Numbered from the stretch's first letter, positions 9,063-17,371 are shown. The stretch: DNA of 41,243 nucleotides from Halobacillus sp. A1 (GCF_024189295.1 NZ_JAIZEN010000024.1:1-41243), one strand, 5' to 3'. The notes: generated by a model not told the origin, from the letters alone. Program-made: numbers and translations.

Positions 9063-9948
9063 GTTGTTTGATTACATTTCCAGGTATGAAACTGATATGT
9101 ATCAGTATCCGTCTAAATATATTCGTCTTAAACAGAACAACTGGGTGAAGATGAAAGAACTATGGGAGAAGGGCGAATTTAAAACTACTGAAAATGAGCC
9201 TGAAGAGCAACATGAGAGAAAGAAGTCAAAGTGGTCATGGCGTTTTAAAAGAAATAAACCGGCGATAAGTGAAGATGATCCTGAGGAAGAGGGATGGATA
9301 CCTGAAAATGAACAAAATTTAAAACAGTATTTTCTGGATGAGTTATTTCCCTTCCAAATCAAATGGGCAAGTACGACGATGTTCAAAAAATCATTCATTG
9401 ATCAGAAACTGCTAAAAGACAGCCATCTAAAACTATTGCTCCAGCGTCTTCCCGATCACTATTTTGTCATGTATAAGCCCGTAGTCGAAGTAAAGAATGC
9501 TCCAATGGAAGCCGAAATTCTCCTTATCGGTCCCTATGAAATCGAAATTGTTAAAATTATCGATGAAAAAGCTGATCGCCTGTACTCCGATGCTCATAAC
9601 CAATGGTACATAGAGAGTGAGGAAGTGCAGCGCAGATATAAAAATCCTCTGCTTGGATTGAAAAGGACAGAAACCTTTTTGAGAAGTGTAATAAAAAAAT
9701 ATGGCCTTTCGTGCACATTCAAACACGTACTGCTTGCTCCACATTCAACTATAACAGCCGTCCAGGAACCTTATTTGACGACTTTCGTAGACGAGCATTC
9801 ACTGGAGGCGTGGCTTCAACAAAAAAGGAAGCTGACCACACCATTAAAACATGATCAGCTCCGGGCAGCGGAAAAGCTGCTTCAACACACAAAAACTGTT
9901 GCTGTGAAAAGGCCCGAATGGGACGTGGACTCAGAAGAAACCTTATGA
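9046..9948 (+). CDS. NERD-domain (nuclease-related) protein
   Basis: A 300-residue protein. Residues 1-50 are conserved-looking, then comes a very charged low-complexity stretch (about 50-90, EPEEQHERKKSKW...). The second half contains the segment EILLIGPYEIEIVKIID and RRYKNPLLGLKRTETFLRS (about 158-220), which resembles the NERD nuclease-related fold. A GGGGAGGAATGG block gives a good ribosome binding site inside the end of thpR, and the two genes overlap by 17 bases. No TM segment is visible. Substrate unknown; NERD domains are predicted nucleases related to restriction endonuclease folds. Family call moderately confident. Confidence 0.68.
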   Translation: MAQLIKLFDYISRYETDMYQYPSKYIRLKQNNWVKMKELWEKGEFKTTENEPEEQHERKKSKWSWRFKRNKPAISEDDPEEEGWIPENEQNLKQYFLDELFPFQIKWASTTMFKKSFIDQKLLKDSHLKLLLQRLPDHYFVMYKPVVEVKNAPMEAEILLIGPYEIEIVKIIDEKADRLYSDAHNQWYIESEEVQRRYKNPLLGLKRTETFLRSVIKKYGLSCTFKHVLLAPHSTITAVQEPYLTTFVDEHSLEAWLQQKRKLTTPLKHDQLRAAEKLLQHTKTVAVKRPEWDVDSEETL

Positions 9949-10950
9949 GGGGATAATAGCTTCTTTTTCAGGAATTTCCTTAGGACGACCTAAGTAATAA
10001 CCTTGACCAAAATGAATGCCTGCAGATTGGAGCCAAGTCCATTCTTCTTCTTTTTCAATTCCTTCAGCCAGCACATTGATGCCGAGGTGGTTTGCCCGTC
10101 CAATCACTTCGTTTAAAAATGATTGATGCTCTTCATTAATATGACAATCCTTAATGTAAGATCGGTCTACTTTTACATAGTCAGGTTTTAGCAAGGACAA
10201 CATTTCGATGGTACTATAACCAGATCCAACGTCATCTAAAGCTACTTTCATACCAGATGCTTTATATGTATCAAAGATAGACTTCAAGTGAGCAACGTCT
10301 GTAATTTTTTCCGTTTCCACTACTTCAAAAACGATGTCCGCAGGGTCGATATTGAATTCTTCTATTATTTGAAACGTGTGCTTTAAACAGAATTCAGGAA
10401 CATAAATCGTTGAAGGCAGAAAGTTGATGAAGACCTTTTTGCCTTTTTCTATATATTTAGATTTTGCTTTCACTGCCGCTCGACGAGCTTTTTGGTCTAA
10501 CATCGAATGAAGACCTGACTGATGGGCAAATGAAAACAGCTGACCAGGATTCACTTCCTGACTGGAAGTTCTCAATAAAGATTCGTAACCGAAAATCTCA
10601 TTAGTAGTGACCTCGATAATGGGCTGTAAGTGGGCTGTGAAATCTTCCTTGTGAATTATGGCAGCTAAATCAGGATGTTTTAACCTTTCGTATAAGTTCC
10701 CTATGGAGATTGGAAAAGACTGCGAGCTTTCTTTGTTAAGTATATGTACCCAATCATTATTTTTCATAGAGTTATCGCCCATAGCTTCCAAAAGCTCAGC
10801 CAAGGTTTGATAATCGTAAATGAGAGCCTCCTGATCTTCATAACTGACAGGCAGCCGAAAAACTTCCTGACGAGCATTTTTGCTGACTATTACAGCTCCT
10901 TTTTCAGGTAAAAGTACTGACGTTCCACAAAATTGGCAATCTGCACCCAA
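9943..10950 (-). CDS. EAL-domain c-di-GMP phosphodiesterase with N-terminal CxxC
   Basis: A 335-residue cytosolic EAL protein. Residues about 85-330 form the EAL domain. The metal and catalytic residues appear intact: ESLLR (123-127, a variant of EALLR), NFLP (Asn176), FEVVETE (208-214), ALDDVGSGYS (Asp239/Asp240), Lys260, AEGIE (Glu296) and GQGYYLGRP (Gln316). It is therefore predicted to hydrolyse c-di-GMP. The first ten residues carry a CQFC pair, a possible half zinc knuckle, followed by about 75 residues of unknown fold that could be a sensory module. The start is TTG, set by GGGAGG seven bases before. Convergent with the NERD gene (6-base overlap) and divergent from the lipid kinase. 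Confidence 0.85.
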   Translation of the reverse strand: MGADCQFCGTSVLLPEKGAVIVSKNARQEVFRLPVSYEDQEALIYDYQTLAELLEAMGDNSMKNNDWVHILNKESSQSFPISIGNLYERLKHPDLAAIIHKEDFTAHLQPIIEVTTNEIFGYESLLRTSSQEVNPGQLFSFAHQSGLHSMLDQKARRAAVKAKSKYIEKGKKVFINFLPSTIYVPEFCLKHTFQIIEEFNIDPADIVFEVVETEKITDVAHLKSIFDTYKASGMKVALDDVGSGYSTIEMLSLLKPDYVKVDRSYIKDCHINEEHQSFLNEVIGRANHLGINVLAEGIEKEEEWTWLQSAGIHFGQGYYLGRPKEIPEKEAIIPS

Positions 10951-11036
10951 ACTAATTCCTCCCTTTTTTTAATAGTATAATAATATAATACCATATTTGT
11001 ATAATAATATGATCTGTTAAATAGGAGAATTGACTT

Positions 11037-11966
11037 ATGTATATCGTCTTAACAAATCCAAAAGCTGGAAATGGTAAAGCTTTAAAGGTTTATGACTCCA
11101 TTCAGAAAGACCAAAGGTTTAAGAGGCATAAATGTCGGTCGTTCCATACGGAATACGAAGGACATGCGGAATTACTAATACAATCGATTGCATCGATTCA
11201 CTATCAGGAAATTAAGGCTGTCATTGTAATAGGTGGAGATGGAACTATTCATGAAGTTATAAATGGTCTTAGTAAACACCATGAAATACCGATTGCCTTG
11301 ATCCCCGCTGGTTCAGGAAACGATTTTTCAAGAGGAATAGGAATTCAGAAACAAGGGTTGGAGCTGTTCCGCCACATTATAGATCATCCCGATCGGGTGT
11401 CTATCTATCCTGGTTTAATTATAGAACATGGAGGGGAAGGTCATACGGGAAGGTGCTTTTTAAACAGTATAGGGGCAGGTTTGGATGGTGAGGTTGTTCA
11501 TATATCGAATGATCCAATTTTCAGAGCTGAATTAAAAAAGTTTCGACTCGATTCACTGCATTACGTTGTGGGATTGGCCAAAGTTTTAAAACAATATAAT
11601 CCCATAGCTGTTGAAATGAAAATTGATGGAAAGAAAGTCAAATACAAACGCATTACTTTAGTTACGGTTACTAATCACCCTTTTTTCGGAAAAGGAATGA
11701 AAATAGCGCCTAAAGCAGATATATATAATTCTTCTTTTTCCGTGATTATTATACAGCCTTTAGCAAAATGGAAAATCCTTTTGCTTTTTTTATCGGTATT
11801 CTTAGGAAAACATACAGTATTAAAAGAGGTTCATGAAGTAACAGGCCGCTCCATTACTTTGAAAGTGAAAGAACAAGGGGTCTTCCAGGTCGACGGTCAA
11901 ACGCTTAAGTACAAAGAATGTAAGATCGAAAAGTCACAACATCCACGCACGATTTTAATAGGTTAG
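11037..11966 (+). CDS. diacylglycerol/lipid kinase family protein (YtlR-like)
   Basis: A 309-residue lipid kinase of the DAGK catalytic/YegS-BmrU family. The nucleotide-binding signature GGDGTIHEVINGL lies at about residues 66-78 and PAGSGNDFSRG at about 91-101. Members phosphorylate diacylglycerol, sphingosine-like or related lipids at the membrane face. By context this corresponds to B. subtilis YtlR, whose substrate is not settled, as opposed to the housekeeping DgkB. AGGAGA precedes the ATG. Transcribed divergently from the EAL gene across an 86-bp AT-rich gap. Confidence 0.86.
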   Translation: MYIVLTNPKAGNGKALKVYDSIQKDQRFKRHKCRSFHTEYEGHAELLIQSIASIHYQEIKAVIVIGGDGTIHEVINGLSKHHEIPIALIPAGSGNDFSRGIGIQKQGLELFRHIIDHPDRVSIYPGLIIEHGGEGHTGRCFLNSIGAGLDGEVVHISNDPIFRAELKKFRLDSLHYVVGLAKVLKQYNPIAVEMKIDGKKVKYKRITLVTVTNHPFFGKGMKIAPKADIYNSSFSVIIIQPLAKWKILLLFLSVFLGKHTVLKEVHEVTGRSITLKVKEQGVFQVDGQTLKYKECKIEKSQHPRTILIG

Positions 11967-12131
11967 AAATGTTTTGCTTGAAAGGTTGTTGTTATTTGAG
12001 TTACTCTATGGGAAGGTGTTTTATCGAACGGTGTAGTATTGGCTACAGATTTGCAGGAAAGTGCGTTATACTTATTTATAAAAAAACGTGAGCCCCTCAC
12101 AGAGAGATTTGAGGAATTGAAGGTGAATTGG

Positions 12132-12932
12132 TTGGAGCATATACTAGGTCAAAATTGGACAATTACTCCTGCAGGAGGATCTACAGGAGAAGCATATTAC
12201 GCTCAAAATGAAGGGAAACGTCTATTCTTAAAGCGTAACTCTTCCCCATTTCTTGCCGTTCTTTCTGCTGAAGGCATTGTACCTAAGCTCGTTTGGACCA
12301 AAAGGCTGGAGAATGGAGACGTAATTACTGCTCAAGAGTGGCTTGAAGGCAGAGAACTTACTACTGAAGAAATGCAGCATCCAAGAGTGGCCTCTTTATT
12401 GAGTAAAATCCATCATTCCAGTGAACTATTAGACATGCTGATGAGGCTAGGCAAGCACCCGCTGACCCCAGAAGAAATTTTACTGGATATCAAAGAAAAT
12501 CAAAAGTTGTTAGAGCACATAAACGTTCGCTTTGAAGTGCATCATGCAGTCAAATATCTAGAGAAAAACGTAATGCATGTCGCACACGATCATCACGTTG
12601 TATGTCATTGTGATACGAACCATAATAACTGGCTGCTGTCTTCTGATCAAAAGCTTTATCTAATTGATTGGGATAATGCCATGGTTGCAGATCCTGCTTT
12701 AGATTTGGGGATGCTGTTACACACCTATATACCTAAGGGAAGCTGGGATAGTTGGATGAAGCAATATGGTGTAACAGCTGATGATCACTTATTCCAGCGA
12801 ATGAAATGGTATGCCGTTTCTCAATCCCTGTCCTTCATCCAATGGCATATGATGCGCGGTGAACATGTTGAAGCAGACCGAAGGATCCAAAAGTTATACG
12901 ATATGATGACACGTCATAAAATCAATATATAA
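12132..12932 (+). CDS. YtmP-like aminoglycoside-phosphotransferase/choline-kinase-fold protein
   Basis: A protein-kinase-like phosphotransferase. HCDTNHNNW (catalytic HxDxxxxN loop) and LIDWDNA (metal-binding DFG-like motif) are both present, as is an N-terminal ATP-loop region PAGGSTGEAYY followed by LFLKRNSSPF with the conserved lysine. B. subtilis YtmP is the likely orthologue; its substrate is unknown. The frame is open from a TTG at 12039, but the family begins just before the PAGG loop, and AAGGTG lies six bases before the TTG at 12132. That gives a protein of 266 residues. The 165 bases between the lipid kinase stop and this start hold no other gene that I can see. Confidence 0.8.
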   Translation: MEHILGQNWTITPAGGSTGEAYYAQNEGKRLFLKRNSSPFLAVLSAEGIVPKLVWTKRLENGDVITAQEWLEGRELTTEEMQHPRVASLLSKIHHSSELLDMLMRLGKHPLTPEEILLDIKENQKLLEHINVRFEVHHAVKYLEKNVMHVAHDHHVVCHCDTNHNNWLLSSDQKLYLIDWDNAMVADPALDLGMLLHTYIPKGSWDSWMKQYGVTADDHLFQRMKWYAVSQSLSFIQWHMMRGEHVEADRRIQKLYDMMTRHKINI

Positions 12933-12969
12933 AAAATGCGTTGCCGATATAATCAGCAACGCATTTTTT
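12931..12969. terminator. bidirectional terminator
   Basis: A perfect 14-bp stem AAAAAATGCGTTGC / GCAACGCATTTTTT with an 11-base loop separates the convergent YtmP-like gene and the small membrane protein gene. It has a T-tract in both directions. Confidence 0.92.
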
Positions 12970-12985
12970 AGTCCATTTCTTAGCC

Positions 12986-13144
12986 TTATGAGAATGTAGC
13001 ATATTTTACTTTTTTCTCTCGGACTTCAGAACTGAGTTTTTCATTTAATTTTTCAAATGGATATATAAACACCGCATAACCTGCAAATAGTACAGAGAAA
13101 ACGGCTACTACACTTACATCAATTGTTTGACGGAAAAGATTCAT
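12986..13144 (-). CDS. hypothetical small membrane protein
   Basis: A 52-residue protein with one hydrophobic segment (VSVVAVFSVLFAGYAVFIYPF, about residues 10-30) followed by a charged cytosolic-looking tail (FEKLNEKLSSEVREKK). I do not recognise a family. The frame is open to 13189, but the ATG at 13144 is the most reasonable start. The best purine stretch (AGGAGTGAG) is a little far, so a GTG at 13159 is an alternative. Support for a real gene comes from context: a SigA-type promoter at 13173-13201 with a CcpA-like site just upstream, and a strong terminator immediately downstream. Confidence 0.5.
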   Translation of the reverse strand: MNLFRQTIDVSVVAVFSVLFAGYAVFIYPFEKLNEKLSSEVREKKVKYATFS

Positions 13145-13172
13145 AAATTTACAACTCACTCCTAAAATGAAT

Positions 13173-13201
13173 AGTATATGATTGCACAAAGATAATCTTA
13201 A
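13173..13201 (-). promoter_or_regulatory. SigA-type promoter of the small membrane protein
   Basis: Read on the minus strand: TTAAGA (13201-13196), 17-base spacer, TATACT (13178-13173). Predicted start of transcription is near 13166. Confidence 0.5.
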
Positions 13202-13204
13202 ACC

Positions 13205-13218
13205 AGAAAGCGCTTACA
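13205..13218. promoter_or_regulatory. CcpA-binding cre-like site upstream of the small membrane protein
   Basis: Minus strand TGTAAGCGCTTTCT matches the cre consensus TGWAANCGNTNWCA at 13 of 14 positions. It lies just upstream of the predicted -35, centred about 45 bases before the start of transcription, in principle compatible with activation or with interference at the polymerase edge. Confidence 0.55.
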
Positions 13219-13411
13219 ACCCAACACCCGATTTTCCTTGTATTAACCATCTACCTCTCACTTCAAGTAATCATAGTATGTAAAACTGACGAATGGTTAT
13301 ATATAAGCAAATATAAGGCCGAATGCATCGATATCCTTCATATTTTATAAAAACTTTTAACAACTAAGGTTTCGTGATAAGATTTACAAGGTGAAAAAGG
13401 AGGACGAGTAC

Positions 13412-14053
13412 ATGCGTTTACGACATAAACCATGGGCAGACGATTACATGAAGGAGAATGATCATGTAGTTGTTCAAAAACCATTTGATTTTAAAGGGAA
13501 TTGGCAGGCTAATTTTAAAAAAGAACAGCCATTACATTTAGAAATTGGTTCTGGAAAGGGCCAATTTATAGCAGGAATGGGGAAACAACACCCAGAATAT
13601 AATTTTATCGGACTTGAAAGGGTGAAAAGTGTAATTGTAGGTGCTTTGAAAAAAGTACTGGATGCTGAAACGGACAATGTTCGTTTAATAAATGAAGACG
13701 CAGCAGATTTACGTGATTTGTTCGGTACAAGCGAAATAGATCATATCTATTTGAATTTTTCAGACCCGTGGCCTAAAACGAGGCATGAAAAACGCAGACT
13801 GACATTTTCAGCATTTTTGGAACAGTATGAAGACGTATTGAAAGATGATGGAAAGCTGACTTTGAAAACAGATAATCGAGGTTTGTTTGAATACTCGCTT
13901 GCCAGCTTTTCTCAATACGGAATGATTATTGAAGAAGTGAATTTGGACTTACATGCAGTAGAGGACCCTTTGAACGTACCGACAGAATATGAAGAGAAAT
14001 TTGCAGCAAAAGGTCAGCCGATTTATAGATGTAAAGCAAGGTTCAAGTCCTGA
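13412..14053 (+). CDS. trmB: tRNA (guanine-N7-)-methyltransferase TrmB
   Basis: A 213-residue SAM-dependent methyltransferase making m7G46 in the variable loop of tRNA. Visible signatures are the N-terminal MRLRHKPWADDYM, the SAM loop EIGSGKGQFI, and the family hallmark YLNFSDPWPKTRHEKRRLT, followed by KTDNRGLFEYS and PTEYEEKF near the C-terminus. The frame opens at a GTG at 13391, but AAAGGAGG lies eight bases before the ATG at 13412, which also gives the usual family length. An extended -10-like TGATAAGAT lies just upstream (near 13375). Monocistronic by appearance. Confidence 0.96.
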   Translation: MRLRHKPWADDYMKENDHVVVQKPFDFKGNWQANFKKEQPLHLEIGSGKGQFIAGMGKQHPEYNFIGLERVKSVIVGALKKVLDAETDNVRLINEDAADLRDLFGTSEIDHIYLNFSDPWPKTRHEKRRLTFSAFLEQYEDVLKDDGKLTLKTDNRGLFEYSLASFSQYGMIIEEVNLDLHAVEDPLNVPTEYEEKFAAKGQPIYRCKARFKS

Positions 14054-14064
14054 TAACGCTTACA
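14051..14064. promoter_or_regulatory. CcpA-binding cre site upstream of the YtnP-like lactonase
   Basis: Read on the minus strand, TGTAAGCGTTATCA fits the cre consensus TGWAANCGNTNWCA at all 14 positions. It overlaps the trmB stop codon and ends about 20 bases before an extended -10-like TGCTAAACT (14081-14089), so a bound CcpA would cover the -35 region of the lactonase promoter. Known cre logic predicts repression on preferred sugars. Confidence 0.68.
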
Positions 14065-14117
14065 ATCATCTGTTGTGTTGTGCTAAACTATGAACATAAC
14101 ACGGAGGTGGATAAGTT

Positions 14118-14975
14118 ATGGAAAGTATGAAAATAGATCGTGCGAAGCTCACCTGGCTGAATGGCGGGGTGACCCACTTGGATGGGGGAGCTATGTTTGG
14201 TGTAGTACCGAGAGCCTTATGGAGCAAAAAGTATCCTGTCAATGAGAAAAACCAAATTGAACTTCGGACTGATCCAATCCTTCTGCAAATCGATGGTTTG
14301 AACATTCTGATCGATTCAGGTATCGGCAATGAAAAAGTGACCGATAAACAAAGAAGGAATTTCGGTATTAAAGAAGAATCCAATGTGGCAAGTGATCTCT
14401 CTGAGCTAAATTTGTCTCTTGAAGATATCAACATCGTTTGTATGACCCATCTTCACTTTGACCATGCATGCGGATTGACCACCTGGAAAAACGGTGAGCT
14501 GACTCCGACTTTTCCGAATGCCAAAATTTTTGTACAGTCTGTGGAATGGAAAGAAATGAAACATCCTAATATTCGCTCGGCGAATACATATTGGGAAGAT
14601 AATTGGAAACCAATCGAGACAGATGTACATACGTATGAGAACGAAGTGGAAATCGCTGAAGGATTGAAAATGATTCATACGAGCGGCCACAGTGACGGTC
14701 ATGCAATCATTTTGTTTGAAGGAGAGGAAGAAACATTCGTTCACATGGCGGACATCATGCCGACCCATGCTCATCAGAATCCACTTTGGGCGTTAGCTTT
14801 TGATGACTATCCAGTGACTTCTGTGCACGAAAAACAAAAGTGGATGGCTTATGGTTATGAAAATAGCGCATGGTACATTTTTTACCACGATGCGATTTAT
14901 AGAGCAATAAAATATGATGCAGAAGGTCAAGTAGTTGACCGTATAACTAAAGCTCCATCCGTTTATGATAAATAA
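14118..14975 (+). CDS. MBL-fold N-acyl homoserine lactonase-like hydrolase (YtnP-like)
   Basis: A 285-residue metallo-beta-lactamase-fold hydrolase. The zinc-binding motif HLHFDHACG (about residues 111-119) is followed by a conserved histidine in TSGHSDGHA and an aspartate in VHMADIMP. By sequence style and position after trmB it corresponds to B. subtilis YtnP, a lactonase that degrades acyl-homoserine lactones and Streptomyces signalling lactones. A GGAGGTGG ribosome binding site precedes the ATG. The promoter region carries a perfect cre match (14051-14064). No signal peptide, so a cytosolic enzyme. Confidence 0.85.
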   Translation: MESMKIDRAKLTWLNGGVTHLDGGAMFGVVPRALWSKKYPVNEKNQIELRTDPILLQIDGLNILIDSGIGNEKVTDKQRRNFGIKEESNVASDLSELNLSLEDINIVCMTHLHFDHACGLTTWKNGELTPTFPNAKIFVQSVEWKEMKHPNIRSANTYWEDNWKPIETDVHTYENEVEIAEGLKMIHTSGHSDGHAIILFEGEEETFVHMADIMPTHAHQNPLWALAFDDYPVTSVHEKQKWMAYGYENSAWYIFYHDAIYRAIKYDAEGQVVDRITKAPSVYDK

Positions 14976-15013
14976 AACGATCCCCCGTCTGTTTTAAAGG
15001 ACGGGGGATCGTT
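14976..15013. terminator. bidirectional terminator-type hairpin
   Basis: A perfect 14-bp GC-rich stem (AACGATCCCCCGTC / GACGGGGGATCGTT) lies between the convergent lactonase and PepSY genes. The T-tracts are short on both sides. Confidence 0.75.
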
Positions 15014-15029
15014 ATGCTTCATATGACGT

Positions 15030-15347
15030 TTACGCGGTTTGTTCAGTTACATCGATGATAGTACCTGTTTCGGAATCAATGAAGAATTCAAATTGTGAGG
15101 TTTCTCCATCTTGATTTTTAGAAATGCCTCCACGGTAAACATCATAATTGATACCATTTTTGTTTAACTCTTCAGGCTTCATGTAGATCCAAGAACCACT
15201 GATCGGACCTTGTTTCTTAAAAGCTTCTTTGGCAATTTTCAGAGCTTTTTCTGGAGTGACGCCTTGTTTGTTAGCTACTTGTTCTTTTACGACATAGCCT
15301 GCGAGTGCTCCAACACCTGCAGCTATTGCAACCTTTTTCCAATTCAT
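15030..15347 (-). CDS. PepSY domain-containing small protein
   Basis: A 105-residue protein with an N-terminal hydrophobic anchor (VAIAAGVGALAGYVV, residues 6-20) and a PepSY-type domain: TPEKALKIAKEAF, then a strand-rich segment ending in FEFFIDSETGTIIDVTE. PepSY domains are small extracytoplasmic modules, some of which inhibit peptidases. A cell-surface location is inferred from the anchor. GAGGTG lies eight bases before the ATG. It is divergent from the M42 peptidase gene at 15495. A functional link between a PepSY protein and a neighbouring peptidase is possible but not shown. Confidence 0.8.
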   Translation of the reverse strand: MNWKKVAIAAGVGALAGYVVKEQVANKQGVTPEKALKIAKEAFKKQGPISGSWIYMKPEELNKNGINYDVYRGGISKNQDGETSQFEFFIDSETGTIIDVTEQTA

Positions 15348-15494
15348 AGTTCACTCACCTCTAATCAATATACTATCTATCAGTATACTAGAATTACCGT
15401 TTAAAGGGAAATTAAAACCTTTAATCTCTATTGTAGAAAACGAGGCTATTTTTCGATAAACTATAAGAAGATGGAAAAAAGGAGATGTACATAA

Positions 15495-16562
15495 ATGAAT
15501 GAAGTAACTAAAGATCTTTTTAAAACGCTTACAGAACTGCCTGGAGCTCCAGGTAATGAACATGTTGTCAGGAATTTCATGAAACAGGAGTTAGATAAAT
15601 ACTCAGACGAAACGATTCAGGATGGACTTGGAGGTGTTTTTGGCGTTCGAAAAGGCAAGGGTCCTAAAGTGATGGTGGCTGGTCATATGGATGAGGTAGG
15701 CTTTATGGTGACACAAATTACAAAAAACGGGATGCTGCGATTTCAGACGTTAGGCGGATGGTGGAGTCAAGTACTTCTTGCCCAGCGCGTCCAGGTCATT
15801 ACCGATAAAGGACCAGTGGTAGGTGTTATTGGATCGATCCCTCCGCACAACCTTACACCTGAGCAGCGAAAAAAACCTATGGAAATTAAAAACATGCTTA
15901 TTGATATCGGAGCAGATGATAGAGAAGATGCAAAACTTATTGGAATAAAGCCGGGTCAGCAAATTGTTCCTGTCTGCCCATTCACACCGATGGCAAATGA
16001 GAAAAAAATCTTAGCTAAAGCGTGGGATAATAGATATGGGTGCGGTTTGGCCATTGAATTAATGAAAGAGCTGAAAGACGAGAGAATCTCTAATCAGTTA
16101 TATTCTGGAGCCACTGTACAGGAAGAAGTAGGGTTGCGAGGAGCACAGGCTGCTTCACAGATGATAGATCCAGATGTTTTTTACGCGTTAGATGCTTCTC
16201 CCGCCAATGATATGAGCGGTGATGATAAAGAGTTTGGACAGCTTGGAAAAGGAGCTTTGCTGCGGATTTTGGATAAGTCTATGGTCACACATCGCGGGAT
16301 GAGAGACTTTATTTTAGACACTGCAGAAACACATGACATTCCTTATCAATACTTTATTTCTCAGGGAGGTACAGATGCGGGCAGAGTTCATATTACGAAC
16401 GATGGAGTCCCTTCAGCTGTTGTAGGTATCTGCTCAAGATATATCCATACTTCTTCCTCAATTATTCATGTTGATGATTATGCAGCAGCTAAAGAACTGA
16501 TTGTGCGCTTAGTGAAGTCCACTGACCAGAATACAGTAGATTACATCAAATCGAAAGTTTGA
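15495..16562 (+). CDS. M42 family metallopeptidase (glutamyl/deblocking aminopeptidase, YtoP-like)
   Basis: A 355-residue cocatalytic metallo-aminopeptidase of the M42 family. Metal-ligand motifs are [10 protein letters not shown] (His/Asp, about residues 61-70), [12 protein letters not shown] (Asp), QEEVGLRGA (the catalytic Glu pair), [10 protein letters not shown] (Asp) and a late His in [12 protein letters not shown]. Members assemble as large tetrahedral complexes that trim short peptides. B. subtilis YtoP is the contextual orthologue. AAAGGAGA precedes the ATG. A hairpin follows the stop (16569-16596). Confidence 0.93.
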   Translation: MNEVTKDLFKTLTELPGAPGNEHVVRNFMKQELDKYSDETIQDGLGGVFGVRKGKGPKVMVAGHMDEVGFMVTQITKNGMLRFQTLGGWWSQVLLAQRVQVITDKGPVVGVIGSIPPHNLTPEQRKKPMEIKNMLIDIGADDREDAKLIGIKPGQQIVPVCPFTPMANEKKILAKAWDNRYGCGLAIELMKELKDERISNQLYSGATVQEEVGLRGAQAASQMIDPDVFYALDASPANDMSGDDKEFGQLGKGALLRILDKSMVTHRGMRDFILDTAETHDIPYQYFISQGGTDAGRVHITNDGVPSAVVGICSRYIHTSSSIIHVDDYAAAKELIVRLVKSTDQNTVDYIKSKV

Positions 16563-16568
16563 TAAGAT

Positions 16569-16599
16569 GCCGCACATGGCTGATATCCTGTGCGGCTTT
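16569..16599 (+). terminator. terminator after the M42 peptidase gene
   Basis: An 8-bp GC-rich stem GCCGCACA / TGTGCGGC followed by TTTGTGTT, six bases after the stop. The T-tract is weak. Confidence 0.6.
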
Positions 16600-16680
16600 G
16601 TGTTATGATAAACAAACAAAAAATCAAAGACTCCTTAGGAGATAAAATTAAGAAATTGGGTAGAGGCAGGTGGATGGCTA

Positions 16681-17187
16681 GTGAAGGTATATATAGGTTC
16701 ATTGAATCCAACGAAAGTTGAGGCAGTCAAGGAAGTTTTTTTTCAAGATGATGTGACAGGTATAGAGGTAGAGTCTAAAGTTGCAGCTCAGCCTTTTTCT
16801 GACGAAGAAACACTTGAAGGAGCAGTCAATCGTGCACGAGAATGTGCTTTTATGAAAAAAAGCGAAGTCGGCATCGGACTCGAGGGGGGAGTCATGGAAA
16901 TTGACGGGGACCTATTTTTATGTAATTGGGGCGCCCTTGTCGATCGAAAAGAAAACTTGTATCGAGCCAGTGGAGCAAGAATACCGCTGCCGGAAGAAAT
17001 TCAAAAAGGATTAGAAACGGGCCGTGAACTAGGTGAACTGATGGACGTATACGCAAAGAAAGCAAATGTCAGTAAAGACGAAGGAGCTATCGGTGTTTTC
17101 ACCAAAGGTCAAATAAAAAGAGCGGAAATGTTCTCTCATGTCGTCAAGTTATTAAAAGGGCAGTGGGAGCATGATAACCAGAACTAG
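16681..17187 (+). CDS. DUF84 family protein, predicted inosine/xanthosine triphosphatase
   Basis: A 168-residue protein beginning MKVYIGSLNPTKVEAVKEVF and containing VGIGLEGGV and FLCNWGALVD, hallmarks of the DUF84/YjjX family. YjjX-type proteins hydrolyse ITP and XTP and so keep deaminated purines out of RNA and DNA; activity of the Bacillus branch is inferred from fold. The start codon is GTG, with AGGTGG upstream. No close partner gene; it is convergent with the YtoQ gene across a 263-bp gap containing a long hairpin. Confidence 0.82.
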   Translation: MKVYIGSLNPTKVEAVKEVFFQDDVTGIEVESKVAAQPFSDEETLEGAVNRARECAFMKKSEVGIGLEGGVMEIDGDLFLCNWGALVDRKENLYRASGARIPLPEEIQKGLETGRELGELMDVYAKKANVSKDEGAIGVFTKGQIKRAEMFSHVVKLLKGQWEHDNQN

Positions 17188-17303
17188 AAAACGGTGGTTT
17201 CTAAACGCCTATGGTTTTTACGGTAATGCCCCCCTCTGTTTCGTAATCGAGTCTTCAACTGTCGTGATCTATATGAAAAACTATGATAAAAAATCCTTTA
17301 TAT

Positions 17304-17371
17304 AAAAATCGCTCCGCTCGTTTTAATGTAAGCCATTCAACTTAACACTAAACGAAAAGGAGCGATTTTTT
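17304..17371. terminator. long two-part hairpin between DUF84 and YtoQ genes
   Basis: A perfect 12-bp stem AAAAATCGCTCC / GGAGCGATTTTT, with an internal loop and a second 5-bp CGTTT / AAACG stem, closes a 26-base loop. T-tracts flank it on both strands, so it could stop transcription from both convergent genes. The rest of the 17188-17450 gap shows nothing else I can name. Confidence 0.7.

Noticed and set aside
12039-12131. N-terminal extension of the YtmP-like protein from a TTG at 12039
   Set aside because: No ribosome binding site before this TTG; the TTG at 12132 has one and fits where the kinase fold begins. Not fully excluded.
14066-14774. Two 122-codon minus-strand ORFs opposite the lactonase gene
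   Set aside because: They are antisense shadows of a well-supported gene, with unlikely composition and no ribosome binding sites.
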